Below are positions 34,570 through 47,993 of a stretch of 64,000 nt of DNA, in pieces. The DNA is from Dimargaris cristalligena (taxonomy: Eukaryota; Kickxellomycota; Dimargaritomycetes; Dimargaritales; Dimargaritaceae): NCBI GenBank assembly GCA_027576995.1, contig JANBQC010000022.1, positions 44,900-108,899 of the forward strand, written 5' to 3'. The translations under genes were made by a program, and so were the position numbers. The number at the start of each line of letters is the position of its first letter. Positions within the stretch are counted from its first letter, which is position 1. The notes under the pieces were generated by a model that was not told the origin of the DNA, searched no databases, and was given only the letters and a program-made list of their open reading frames with translations.

Positions 34570-37500
34570 ATGGCCCTTCCCGAACTCCCGACCCGCCTCT
34601 CGGCGATTGACCCCGCCTTTGAAAAGACGGTCTTGGAACTATTTGGGCCAAACCCTGGCCCAGCAGTCGCCGGTCGGAAACCCGAACCCAAACGCACCCT
34701 GGCCAAGGCCGAGGCCACCAGCCGGGGGTACTTCGCTATGCGACTAGTCAATTTTATACTCACTCAACTGGCTGCCGGCAAGCAGCCGGATAAGGGGGGG
34801 ACCCTCCCGGGCGTGTCATCATCGCCTGCCGCAGGATCAATTGCCGCTCTTCCCAATTTCGCCATTATTCTCCGCATCACGACCAAGGGCCTGGCTTTCC
34901 TATGGAGTATCGAGGCCCAGTTGAAGTTACGGCCTTACGACCTCGCCAAAGTCTCTTCTAATTTTGCATCGCGATTAATTCAGTTGGGCCAGGTAAGATT
35001 TACCAGGTGATTTAGTCACTGACAGAGGCGCTTGCTTAGATTACATCGAACCATGGTTGCTCTCGAAGTGCAGCATTTCCCAGCGATCCCGTTGAGAGAG
35101 GGACCTTTGCTTCACCTCGTCTTTCTCACTCGTGCTAAAATCTATCATTTGGACTTACCAATGTATCCGCGTGTACCACCTGGTGCCAAGTAGTATGAGT
35201 TAGCCCAGCAGCAGCTTATCCAGTTCCGGGCCCATTTGAAGCTTCCCAATCCGTCCGCGGGACCCACCAAGCCCGCCCACGCCAGCCGTCTTCCCATTAA
35301 AGCCACCCAAATCCAGCGCCGCGTGCCCCTGGCTCCCCGTCGAAACGCCGACAATGCCCCGCCCGTTTCGAACCATGGGGATGCTACCACGTCCCCCAGT
35401 CTGGTTTTTCTTGGCGTAAATCACTATAATCCCAACGACGACACGTTTAACTTTCTGGTTATTACCTCGCTGATCAATGCTCTACGCTGCGCCGTGGACA
35501 CCAAATCCCTCCGCCAGCTTCAAGGCTGGGTAACGGACCTCACCCGGTCTGGTGGTACTTGCTACGATTGGTGCCGAATCCTTCTGACCCAGTCCCCTTC
35601 CAAAGTAGCCCACTCCCACTTGGACATCTATTTTCGCCTTCTCCACAAAGCGGCGGCTCTATTCCCGTACCACGACCCCCTGTTCCTACGTTACAAACGG
35701 GAGTCCCTCCGGGTGTTCCGATCCACATCCAGCTTCAGTTTCGCCCAGCTAATTGATTTAACCCTCCACGCCGCCCTTTCCAGCGAAAAGGCCCTGCAAG
35801 GTAAGTGGTACTAATCCCTGTTTACTACATGCCTCTCGCCGTCCCTACGGGAGGTTCGCTCGTCCGGTATTCGGCCATCCTTGGTCGGGATGCGTAATTC
35901 TCATTAACCGTCGTTGTCTAATGATGCATCCCATCGATTTCCCTATGGCCCGGATTGGGTGCACTTGGTACCTGTCCTTTCCCCATGTAGTGCAAACTGC
36001 TTCCTTGGACGAAACTGCCAAAAGGCTCGATTCCTTTTACGACAGTGTATTTAGTGGTGGGGATTTCCCCGCCCCGTCGCTTATCGACCTAGCCCAAGTA
36101 TCGTATTTTAAACTCGTTGAGCACCGCATGCTCCTCAACCGCAAGGTAATAGACATCCGGATTTACGATATAAACCTGCCCTTGTACATGGCTATCCAGT
36201 TTAACTCGCACGCCAAATACCCAGATCGAGCTCGATTTCCCCCACCGTTACTTCTCATGGATTTGTTGGGTATGGCCTTATCTTAACTTCTCGCACTGTG
36301 ACTATACCCCTTGCTTTCCGATTCTAAACCGGTCTAGCTTCCTGGTGGAAATGGCGGCACTGATATTTTTGGTCTTATCGATGAACTCGCTCGATCAGGT
36401 ACGCCCACGTCTCCCTCGGTGGGCCTTCTCCAGACAATCAGGACCATTTATGCATTTGCCATGGCCCTCCATGGCCCCTCCGGCTCCAAACCCATTAGTA
36501 CCGTCCTCATTGAATTCCGAGACATTCGTAGGGGTATGACCGGGCTGTTACTCGAGTTTCCCGGCAACCAACTGCCGGTTATTAATCGCCTCCTGACCAT
36601 CATGGGCCGGGCCTTTGAGTTTTTTCAAAAATGCCTCAATTCATTGCCAACTACGGCGCCTCCACCCGAACGATCGGTGGTGCCTAAAACTCCAGGGACC
36701 CCTGGTAGACAGGGCGTGGTCGATACCAGCCCGGTATCCCTCCCTGAGCTTTGGCAACTGGACGGACCCCTTGAACATATGACCGGCTGCGTGGACCTAA
36801 TCATTTCGAACTACCGACCTCCCTGTAAACAGGTACGTTGACTGGCAGGAACCCTGCTTCGTGTCGCTCGGGACATATCATTGAACTACGTCTTGTGGTG
36901 CGGCTGGCGATGGTTATTCTTAGCCAGTACTTCATCAATTACGACTCGGCGACTAAAACCCTCCGCATCCACTGTGCGTATGCCCTTTTGTATGCATTTT
37001 TTATAACCTTCCACCCTCGTTGGTACCATTAGCACCCACCTCTCCGGGTCGAATTACAGAAATTGAGTGGGGCATTGGCCGATTTATACATGTCGGGGAT
37101 TCGGGTCTTATACAAGAGCGCCGACCCCACCTCGTTTCAGTCGTGCCGTTTCCTGCTCGATAGGGCTACCGAATTTGCCCGGAATCACCATCTCGATGTC
37201 ACTCTTTTGACCCTTTCTAGCATATATTTCAATTGCGGCGGGACCTTCTATCGCCACCGGAAATACGCATCAGCAATCCAGGCTTTTGAGGTCTCGTGTT
37301 CAGTAGTACAGGGAATGCTAAGCGCCACGGGCACGTCGGCCCCCCTTGACTCGGCCGTCCCCGATGTTTACCTGACGATTGGGTCGGTTCAATTGACCGC
37401 TGAACAGCTCTACAAGCGGTTTGAATTGCTGGGGGTATGCTACCACGCCCGCGGTCAATTGCGCGAGGCGGCCCTGGCCTTTATCCGGGCCATTGGGTAT

Positions 37501-40500
37501 TTACCCCAGAGCCAGCGGCGGGAGTTGTTGGCGTACTGGTTTGAACCCATGGGTGCGACCAATGCATTCTCCCCCATTCGTAGTCTGGTCGCCTTCCCTA
37601 TTATTGAGCGCTACGTCAAGACCCAATTGAGTCAGATGGAGCTCCATCCCTACCGTTCTTTGCTCAAGTCCCCGGAACTCCTCGAGCGAGTAGTGACTCG
37701 GAACGAAAGGCAGGCCCTGGCAGAAACGGAACTCCTAATTCTCCGTCAGCTCGCCGCCAAGTACGCTACTACAACTGTTCAGCGGGACATTATTCGGAGC
37801 CTACTGCCTGATTATCCGCCAACGACGCACCCCATTGCCCACGTTCGGTAAGTGAATCTATTTGATTGGTGAGAACGACCGGGCTCTCAGTGGGTTACGC
37901 ACTGCAGCACTATGGGGGGCAGGATCTGATAGCCCCCCCCCCCGAAGCCATTATATGTATTCCCCATTATACCCATCTAATCATTCGGCTACCGCCCTGA
38001 ATTGAACATTATGCCCCTACTATTAGTCTTGTGATTGAGGATATCAAGCTGCGCTGGGCCCTGAGTCATTCCGATCCAAGCCCGTCAGCCCCGTTAGATG
38101 ACCTCCCAGCCCAACTGGACCACGTCATCGAGGCACTCAAGGCGGGCCAGTTAAAGGGCCCCTTAGTATCACTACAGCCCTTCTACCTTGCCTTAGCATG
38201 CTCATGGCGCGGTATCCTCGCACCTGCCCACGGAGATGCCGACTTTCAACTGGCCCTAGCCATATGGCAGCGCTTACTAACCTCCACCCCACTATTTAAT
38301 GGGGACGAAACTGAACGAGCCAAACCGTCCGCCAAAGGCGCAATGGTCGAGGTCCCAAATCAGCTGGAGACCTTTACCTCCCATTTGAATTTACTAAGTG
38401 ATTATTTCTCGGTACGGGGCCAATTCACCTACCAGGTACAAACCCTGCGCATCCAACTCCAACTGCTCACGTTGCAACCCAACTTGGTCACGGGCAAGAA
38501 TGGTAGGTAGAGACCAGGTGGGCCTATATTTGACTTCACTTTTGCCCCTTTGCCACTAAAACTTCCAATGAGTGAGGGCTTGACCTAGCTTATTACGTGG
38601 GACTAACACCGGGCCGACTCTATACACCACCCTTTGTGTACCTGTTCCATAGACGGGATGCTCCTTTGGGCCAAACTAGGTACGGCCCATTTAAACAATG
38701 GCGATGGCGACCGGGCTGAAGGGGCTTTAGAGCGAGCCGTTCAGCTGGGCGAGCAACTCGCCGACCCCACGGAGGATTTACTCTCCGTTCATTTAGCGCA
38801 TATCAGCTACCTACTGGCCAACGGCCATTTAGAGGACAGGTAAGCCGAGGGTTATGGTATTTTTGGTATTATGTATATTATGGTCCACTGAGAAGAACCA
38901 ATCTCTCTAGTTTATTATATTGCCCGGCCAATTAAAGAAATGTGTATTTTTGTCTATCCAACTGTGCCTCTGTTCCCTGTTTATCCACCCCCCTCTAAAA
39001 CACCTGCCCATCGCAGCCTGGCATCGTTTACGGCACTCTCCCAACTGGCGGCTGGGATCGCATCGGAACTAAAGATTACCTCCCACGAGCCTACTATCCG
39101 GGCCCCCAATCCACCGGCGAAACCCAACCATCGTAAATTCGACCTAGCGGTACTAGCACGGTCCGCCCTGGCATTTGCCACCATGGGGTTTTACGCGGGT
39201 GACTGGGCCACTGCAGTGGAGGAAGGTACTCGAAGCTTTCGGCTACTTTCGTACGCCGTGTCGGCTTTAGCACGCCAGCAACGGGCCCGGGAAGTCAACC
39301 ATGCCCACCGTGTCCCTGCGAGAAGCGCCTTATTCCTGGATGACGCCGAAGATGGCGGGGAAGGTGGTGACAAAGACGCCGATGAGAACAAACATCGAAC
39401 CGAGCGGGGCCAATTAGGGAATACCCTTGACGACCCCCAGCCGCTTCGAGAGCCAGCGGCGGTTAACCTAATGGCTAGCAAGCTAGGCTCTTCCCAAATG
39501 GACGCCAAGTTTCTAGTCCTTCGTGACACTAATAACTGGGAATTGCAGTCTCTTTTATTCGCCACGCTGTGGTTTTTGGGCCGTATCCACACGCTTAAAG
39601 GGTTCCATCGTGAGGCCGACTACTTCTTTAAACACGCCAGCAGTTTGGCCCAGATGGTCCAGGGCCCCCACTTCGTTGCTCTTACCCAAGCCTACCAAGT
39701 GGACTATTGGGCTCGGTTGGCCGACTGGCCCAAAAGTCAGGCGGTGGTTGAGAATCTCCTGTCTATTGATGGCTTTGGGAGTCCTTTGGCCCCCACGGCC
39801 AACTGGGCCCAGGCGGAGATTTCCCGGAGCCTAGGGGGCTGGTATGAGAAGCAGGCCCGCTATGAAGATGCTTGGTCTATATATAACGCCGTCTACCTAC
39901 AGCTCTCGGGATCGGAAAGTCAGACGGGTCCCGCATCCGATAATGAGTTGGCTAGAACGGACCCCAACAGCACCTACTCCTCTCCGCGGTCCAACCGTAT
40001 CCTGCACGCGCTGTCTCGATCTCCGTTGATGGACAGCCAGTCCAACCCACCCTTGGCCAAAGCTTCGGGCAACAGCCTACGTACCATGGCTTTGGAGGCG
40101 ATTGCCATTCGTAGGCGCCACGTGCAGTGGATTCGCCGGGCCGATGAGGGGAGAGCCGAGTCCGCTGACACTGTAGAATGCCCACTGGTGCTGACTAGCC
40201 CGTTTAGCCACGTCCAGGCTGAGCATCATTGGGTTACGGCGCAGGCACGCCTCCGGTCAATCAAAAACACTCTCCCCGAGCCTAGTAGCTGGTGTGACGC
40301 TCTATTCAAATTCAGCTCAAAGTCCACCCGAACCAAACGCATCCCCGGCACACAGGTGGAAGGGACGGCCGGTGCCCTACGGACTGCACTCGAACACCTT
40401 CATGTCGCCCATTCGCTTGGCTTGGACAGTTTGCCGAGTTTTGAGTTGAGCGAGGCCGCCATTGAATCGGTTCACGTCTACCACCAATTGGCCCAGACTG

Positions 40501-42720
40501 AGCCTGGAGCAGGGCGGCACGACCTACCGGGTTATTTGAAGATGGTCTACCACTTGGAAATGGGCAAAGGGATAGTACTCCGCCGGGAAATGCCACCGAG
40601 CCTCCGTCGCCGACTGACTGATTCGGCCACCCCGAACGAACTTGTGTGGCCCGGTCAGTTCGACCCCGCCGCCGCGGACCTAGAGTCCGAACTGGAACCC
40701 GCTGATGCGGATGATCTCCCGGGCGGGAATAGTCCCACTAGTACCAGGATCTCGCTTTCCACGCTCCCCACCCCGGCGACGAACGCCGTTGAGGATGACC
40801 CATTTACCAGTCTGGCGATAATGCACCAGGCTGCCAAAGCCTATAACCATCGGCATCACCAGCTGATGGTCCAATTATACCAGGATTACCAATCATCTAG
40901 TCTCGGGAAATGGGACTCCTTCCAGGCCGAGTACATTGATATTCTACCCGAGAACTGGTCCGTCTGCTCCATCGCCTGGCACTCGACCAGTAATGCCCTC
41001 TACATGACCCGCTTCGATGCCCACCGGCTGCCGCTGACGGTTCGTTTACCCACGGGATGCCTTTCCCCGGAACCCGAGTCGTCCCGTGATTTCACCTTCC
41101 CCTGTGTTTTGGAGACCTTCCAGGAGATTATTCTACAGAATAACGACACTTCCGCCAGTGGCAAGTACTGCATTTCCAAGGAGGACAAGCTGCGGTGGTG
41201 GCAGGCCCGCAACGAATTGGACGAGCAGCTGCGACATCTGCTACTCGGAATGGAAACCCGTTGGTTGGGTGGACTCACTTGTTTGTTCAATGACATACGG
41301 AGTGTACGAGGGGAGCAAGTGGACCACTTCCGAGCCCTCTTCCCTAAATGGGTGGCGAATCTAGCCACCGGTCGCTGCCTTACCAAGATCCGGGCGCTCG
41401 AATTAGGTGATATTGCCGCGAATATCCTGACGCTTTCAACCGACGAGGCGGGACAGCCGGCGATCCGCGGTATGGCTCGCTTTTTATTAGACGCTTATTT
41501 AGCCCATGGCATCCCCATTGATTACGAGCGCATTGATATGTCCCAGGTAAGTAATTGGCTATTCCTAAATTATTATTTTTTGAAGACAGCGCCTGGTTTT
41601 ACTGTCTCCCTAACCCCCCTTTATCTAGGACCCACCCCCTATTCCCGAAGGGGATCCTCAATGCTCCGCATCTCCGCCTACCAGACCTACTACTCGGGTC
41701 GACCAAGTATACTAATCCCAACCTTTGCATCTGCCCATTCTATTGCATTACTCATTGTTCTGCTCGGCTGGATATTAGGCCGTGCGGGATTTAAACCAAC
41801 TGATTACCGATTGCCAGGCGGTTGAATCGACCCCACCGACCCCCCAGTCGACGAAAAAACACCACCTGATTTTAGTCCTGGACAGGCATGCCCAACAGCT
41901 TCCCTGGGAGAACATCCCCAGTCTCCGCCCCCGCCCAGTCTGCCGGCTGCCTTCAATGCACTGTCTGAGGGACCGTATCCGCTCGTTGCAAAAGGCGACC
42001 CAGTCAGATTCCACCCCAGCGGCCCCCGACGAAATCTCGGGTGCCCTTTTCGGGCTGTCCCTGGGGAGTAACGTTCGCCGGACTCACCGGAAAGTCGCCG
42101 AGCCCGGTGCCATGTCGGTTCTACCTGATACCATAGCCCCCTTAAACTCCGAACTGTACCTCCGGCGGGAGCGGGCCTTTTATGTACTTAATCCGGGTCA
42201 GGACCTAGTTTACACGCAGGAACTCTTCCAGCCCCTTTTGGAGACCCAGCCAACCTGGGATGGTATCGTGGGCCGAACCCCCATGGATCGCGAGTGCGAG
42301 GCCGCCCTACGCAACCATGACATTTATTTATACTTTGGCCACAGCGGTGGTGAGCAGTACCTCAAGGGCCAGCGTATCCGCAGTATCCCCCAGTGTGCCA
42401 TGACCTTCTTGTTTGGCTGTAGTAGTGGGTTTCTCAAGCCGAACGGGGAGTTTGACCCCTATGGGGTGGCCATGGACTATCTTATCGCCGGTTGCCCCGC
42501 CCTTGTGGCTAATCTGTGGGATGTCACCGACAAGGATATTGATCGGTTTAGTAAGGCATTGATGGAGAAGTGGGGCCTGATACCCCACGAGGGATTGGCT
42601 AGCGATCCGGTCAGCCTGTCCCTTGCCGAGGCCGTGAGCGAGGCCCGCGAAGCGTGTAACTTAACCTATCTCGTGGGTGCCGCACCCGTGATTTACGGAA
42701 TCCCCTGTTATCTAGAATAG
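34570..42720 (+). CDS. ESP1: Separase (cohesin-cleaving cysteine protease, peptidase family C50)
   Basis: Nine exons in my model: 34570–34992, 35194–35800, 35991–36145, 36338–36832, 37033–37847, 38027–38502, 38653–38839, 39017–41546 and 41779–42720, all in phase, giving about 2,209 residues. The C-terminal exon is diagnostic: LVLDRHAQQLPWENIPSLR, then AFYVLNPGQDLVYTQELF, the catalytic His in YFGHSGGEQYL (about residue 2084) and the catalytic Cys in TFLFGCSSG (about 2110), then VANLWDVTDKDIDRF. Separase cuts the kleisin subunit of cohesin at anaphase and is held in check by securin. The long N-terminal part is helical TPR-like, for example AKLGTAHLNNGDGDRAEGAL, as expected. Exon 5 could start at 37060 instead of 37033. 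The length resembles animal separases more than yeast Esp1 (about 1,630). Bracketed by a coiled-coil gene and a lipase gene, it has no visible functional neighbour. Confidence 0.93.
37933..37943. repeat. C11 homopolymer in an intron
   Basis: A run of eleven C in the separase intron between 37848 and 38026. Confidence 0.9.
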
Positions 42721-43154
42721 TGCAATGAAATATTTTTATTAAATGGGATACCCGCCTGGGAACTACGAATTGTTTTACAGTGACCATTTGTCCCTACATT
42801 GTGGTTTGGCCGAAGGGACCACCCCACACTCGAAGTAGAGTGTGTTTTCCGGGATCAGTTGACGTGCTGTAGTGGGGCGAGTGGTGGTTAATAGTTACGT
42901 TGTTTATCCACTGTTAACAATATGGCACACAGACCTATGCTACTTCGAATTGTTTATTAATGCACCAAACTAAGATTGAATAGGAATGGGTTGGACCATG
43001 GGCAAGCCTATGCAAAGGGTACACATACGGGCAATATAAATACAAAATGCTAAAGGTAAAGAGGGGAAAGAAAGTCGCTACCGTTGGCGAACGATGGCAA
43101 TTAAGGTACCGTATGCAGTGGCACCGACCTGGTTGAGACATCCCCACAGCACCC
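42721..43154. other. Convergent spacer, separase and lipase
   Basis: A 434-base AT-rich region containing the 3' ends of both genes. An AATAAA-like TATTTTTATTAAA directly follows the separase stop and may be part of its poly(A) signal. No gene is seen. Confidence 0.5.
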
Positions 43155-45937
43155 TCATTTTCCCAGCGGTATATCAATCCGAGGTACGCTCCCGAGGGCC
43201 GCGGCCATGTCGGCACGCCGCCGGGGAACCAGCATCGTCGGGCTGACGGCCCCGGGCGGTGGGGTGTCGGGTAGACTGAACGAGACTGGTGGCGATGTGC
43301 GCTTCAGCGTCGCCAGGGGCCGCAGCCTCTCCGAAGTGTCGGAGCGGTGGACCGGCGTATCACTGCCACTGACCAAGGGAGAGTGGCCTCTCACCCCCCC
43401 AACGGGCGAGTCACCGCTGGTGTCGGCATTTCGGGGTGCCTGCTGGCGAGGGTCACTGGCGGCCAGGCCGTTAACCGGACTACCGGGGGGAGTCGGATCA
43501 ACCGCCAATAGGTTGGTGATGGTATCCCCCATGTACCGCACCAGGTCCTTGGCCGTTGGATAAATGGGCATCATTTGCAAGAATCCGTGTGAAATGCCTT
43601 CAATAATCTGAACGTGGGTGGTGGTAAGCACCAGATTGTCCAGGTCAGCGCGGGGGCTGTCTTGCAGTAATTGGCGCCAGCCTAAATCCAGGCGCTGGCT
43701 TGGAGTCGGCCGGGCCCTGGGGGCTGTCCCGTTTTCGGCAGTCAGTCCGCGGTCCTGCTCGGCAACTTCCTCGTCGGCCTCTTCGTCACCAAACTCCGAT
43801 TCGGAGGCCGTGTTGCCGGATTCCGCCGACGCCCCGGTGAAGAACCGGGCTGAGGAAGCCAGGGGGGAATCCGTCAACGGGGTGAGGGGCTTCAAGGCAT
43901 GTCGCTGCACGAACGAGCGGAACCTGGACGGTGGGCGGACGCGTGAATCTTCCCGAGGGAGACTGGGACTACGGACCGCGTCCACCCCGTCCCGAAGCAG
44001 GTCGACCAGCTTCTGTTTAGCCTCACTGATGCGGGCGGCCAGAACAATGGTGTCATCCACCAAGGGATCCTTCTCCCCGCAAATCAAGCAAGTGTTGGGG
44101 AACTGGGCGAGTAGGTAGTCGGGGGTGACTACAGGCGAGAGATAATAGTTGCGCGAGAAATCCGGACGGCGATTGGGGCCTACGTACATGATAGCCATGG
44201 CCCGTTGGAGATCCGCGGTAAGGATGCGATCGTTGATGAAGCACGTGCGGCTGCTCATGGCCAGCCGGGTACTCGTCCCATTATCGGAGCCGGGCAGGTG
44301 GCCTGGGCCATCGGTGACCACCAGGGCGGCGGAAGCCTTGAGGTCGTAGAACGAGTGCTGGCGCTCAACGCGGGAATTGTAGTGGGCGTTATTGATGATG
44401 TCCTCCCCGTCGCTGATCCACGGGGGGTTTCCTCCGTAATGGGCATCCGGCGATTGTTGGTCCTGGTCCCGCAGCAACGCCGTGGACGAGCTGCGAGCTA
44501 GGCCGGTGGTGGCCTGGGAGTCAAACAGCACCACCCGCTCTGCCATGGAGCGGTTGCGTCGTTGGCGCCAGCGACTGGGCCTGTCGGGTTTAGTGGCCAA
44601 GGGGGACGAGTGGTGCAGGTGGTCACGCACCTCTAGCATGGACGGCAGGCGCTTCAGGAACGTGGACCCACGCATCCGTTGGTAGTCCAGGTGGGACATC
44701 CAGCTGGTGATGTTAAAATCGAAGCAGCCATAGATTAGGAGGAGGCCCAGGGGGCGGGTCAGTTGGGTGAGCCGCGGATGGGGACTGGGCACGGTGAGTT
44801 GGGGACGCTCGATGGTTTGGATCATGACACCCGCAGCCAGGTTGCCGCCGGCCGAGTCCCCAACAATGGCCACTCGAATGGGGCCGGGGACAGCCCGGGC
44901 CTCGGGGGCCCAGCCGCGGAGACCTATGCAAGCCCCGTTGGTCTCGACTAACAGGCGGTAAAAGTCGAAGCACTCCTCGAGGGCGTAGGGGAAGGGGAAT
45001 TCGGGGGCCTTGCGGTAGTTGATGCTGACAATCGGGAGGCCGGTTTGGCGGGCCCAGACCCTCAGGTAGTCATCGTGGCAATCGGGGTCCATGGATACGA
45101 ACCCGCCGCCGGGGATATGGTAAAGCAAGCCAGTGGCCTGCCGCAGGGCCGCCGAGGTCCCGGCAAAGTACACCTTGACCTGAAAGGGGTGATCCTGGAG
45201 GTAGGCCTGGCGAGGGCGGAAGCGAGCGGGTCGGGGCATGTTCAGGTGGTGGCAGAGCGGGAGGGGCACCTGGTGAAGCCGGGCGGCCAGTTGGAGGTAG
45301 GGGTTCTTCATTTTCTCCCATGCCACCCGCATATGGTCGATGGTGACGGTTTGGCGGATGCGCCGCACCTTCTCTTCGGCCAGATTGGGCAAAAACAGGT
45401 AAACGATACTGAAGATAATCGAGAGAAAGTCGCGTAGGAATTTGGGCTGGATGCTCATGGCGGTCCAGAAACCAGCGTCCATGGCGGTGAATATCCAGGT
45501 GGCCCGGAAGTAGGCGGGCGAGTACATGCGGGCCAGCGGTTCGCTACCGCCCATCCCGCACACCACGAAGAGGCGTTTGATGAAGTACTGGACCGTCCAG
45601 GTGGCCAGAACAATCTTCCAGGGCGAGAAGGCGCCTGGGATGGGGAGGGGGAGCAACGTATTGGGAGGAGGGGGTTAGTCCCTGGGAGAAAACGACCCGG
45701 CCAGGGGGACAATAGCAGACCATTGAGGGGGGGGATGCACGCCCTCCGGACTAGTAATTAACCGGTATACTAAAAATTAAAAAACCACTTACGAAGTTGG
45801 CGGTCTAGGGCCTGGAGCCAGTGGGGCAGCTGATGGTGGGATATCCGATGCAGGATGACGGCGGAGAGGGCAGTCAGGAGCAGCACTTGGGCCCGGTTCC
45901 CGGCGGTGGAGGGTTTACCCACCCAGTGGTCCAGCAT
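43155..45937 (-). CDS. Hormone-sensitive-lipase-like alpha/beta hydrolase
   Basis: Two exons on the minus strand, 45937–45793 and 45634–43155, give 874 residues. The intron starts GTAAGT and ends CCCAG, joining LDRQL to RAFSPWKIVLATW in phase. The N-terminus has one or two hydrophobic stretches (VLLLTALSAVILHR and WKIVLATWTVQYFI), suggesting membrane or lipid-droplet association. The catalytic core shows the oxyanion motif HIPGGGF (about 222–228), the nucleophile Ser309 in GDSAGGN, Asp571 in CGEKDPLVDD and His731 in GISHGFLQM. Long Ser/Pro-rich and acidic low-complexity inserts separate Ser from Asp and Asp from His (an EADEEVAEQD patch lies in the second), and a disordered Ser/Pro tail of about 120 residues follows. 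In mammalian HSL a comparable insert carries regulatory phosphorylation sites. Hydrolysis of acylglycerols or steryl esters is inferred. Confidence 0.88.
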
Positions 45938-47993
45938 AGCAAACTCGGGAGAACTTAGAGGGTCGGTTATCTACAGGAGGGAGTAGGGGAAATGTACGAC
46001 TGGGAATAACAAGTATTTACAAATACGCCAGGCCAGTGCCCAAAAATAGAACAGTATCGATGCCCCAACACTGTGAGCCAAAATATTCAAGAATGAGAAG
46101 ATAAGAAGTGGGGGCAAGAAGGAGCGGCCGCTGCAGTGGTTTAAATATCCGGAATAATAATCCGCCCTTGCCGATCATAGTGGCCGCCTGCTAAAGAATG
46201 GCCGAATCAGCGTAGCGACTGAGCAGACTGGGCCCTGGGCGAACGAAAGGGGGGATTGGCCGGCTCGAGGTCTTTAAGGTAAAGTCACTTGCCCAGTCAG
46301 CGACCCCGCTCCCCCTCCCCTTTCGGCATGTGACTGTGCCCAGAGAGGCCTTTGCTAATAATAATGCCGATTCTTTTCCAATGGCCCCAACTATCCCTCG
46401 AAAAGCTGAAGCTAAGGCTAACCGTTTTCATCCTCCGCCAGTCGAATCACACAACCCCCGCTTGTCACATGCGGGCATGTTGGTCGTTGGAACCCTTCTT
46501 TGGGCTATTCCCGAGAATAATAGAGAGAGGCAGGGGAGTTTGGAAATTCTGGTCCGGAGTAGACGGTCCAGGCTGAGTTGGGGGCAATGTACAAAGCCAT
46601 TCTGCTCGGTTAAAACTAACCAGGCGATGTGCAGTGAGGTGGGATGCTGACGTGATACTGTTAGATGGCGGTGGTTAATTGGGATTGCCCCTCGGGGTGA
46701 CAAACCCTATGGGCGAGGATCATTCAGTCCATATTGCAAATAGCCGACAATGACACCAAGCTATCGGTGGGTGTGTCCACATTATCAGACAAAGCAAAAT
46801 GAACGACCACAGTGATGGTCATGGCAGATACGTCCCCGCATCATAAGGGGAAGTCGGGCGGGCACAGTGGGCCTCGGCCACACTAAAATTACTCGTATCA
46901 AACAAATTAACCCCTCTTTGGCCCATAATGAATAATAAGAATGAGGCGGGGGATCCCCAATCATGGAGCCAAGGACGGGGACTGTCAGCGTGGGGACAAG
47001 TGTCAATCCCCGTGGTGGTTAAATGGTCTCGATTTTGGGTAATGAATAGGTCGGTCCCTTTGTGTCGTGCCTGAAGAGGAGCGAGCCCAGAATCCAATAG
47101 GCCAGACTAACTCAACCGGGTCTAGGAAGCCTACACCAAAGGTATACGGGACTCTTGGACGACAGGGTTTTGGTTGGCGCTACCTGCTACTCTGGAGACC
47201 CAGTCACAGCCACAGCTACGAGGTTTCTGTACCCTGGATTGAAGGAAAGGGTCTCTTTATCTATTAAAAAAAATCGCACCCGAAGTGGGTTTTTCGTTGA
47301 ATAAATTAAATCGGTAGAACAAAGCGGAACTGTGGCCATGAGAATATCCACTATACAAAAATCTAAAGAGGCGCGGTATTCATTGGGCCATTGGCTCATT
47401 GCTGATGCAAGGGAAGTGAATACACTGTAGACTGGGAGTAGGGTAACCGAATCCAACTCCGAACCTGATGAGCACCACCCCCCAGCAGGAACATTGCTTA
47501 CCTTGGGGGGGAATAGCTGGTCGACTGGTTGGTGGAGTTTTGGGGATGCCAGTTTCCCAAAATGGCAGTCCGAAGCATCCCACAGTGACGGAGGAGATTG
47601 TCAATGGTGGTTACTGGCTCCTTTCTGGCGACTCGATGCTAATTAGGAAAAAAAGTCAGGCTGATCACTATGGCACAGCTGAGAAACGATGGTACCAGGA
47701 TCTTTATTACTTCCCTTTATGAATAAGTCAGAAAAGCGTCCAAAATTGACCCCCCCAGGAGCCTCAGCATCGCATGCAGCGGCCACTGTTCCATAGCTGG
47801 TCTGCCCCCCTTGCCGGCTGTCCAAAAAGGGGGGTCGCCAAACATGTCGAAATATACTCCTAAAAAGCCAAATCCCCCCGGACATGACCGACTCGGGGAA
47901 GCCTTCCATCCCAACCCAAATCTAGTCACCGGCCCGGCCCTTTTCCCGGGTAAAGCTGTTTGTCATACATGCGCGAATAAGGTGGCTGGGTCC
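45938..47993. other. Gene-free stretch between lipase and ATG7
   Basis: About 2 kb holding the promoter of the lipase gene on the left and the 3' region of ATG7 on the right. Open frames within (for example 46,330–46,650 and 47,468–47,722) have no recognisable motif. No repeat or mobile element was found. Confidence 0.5.
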
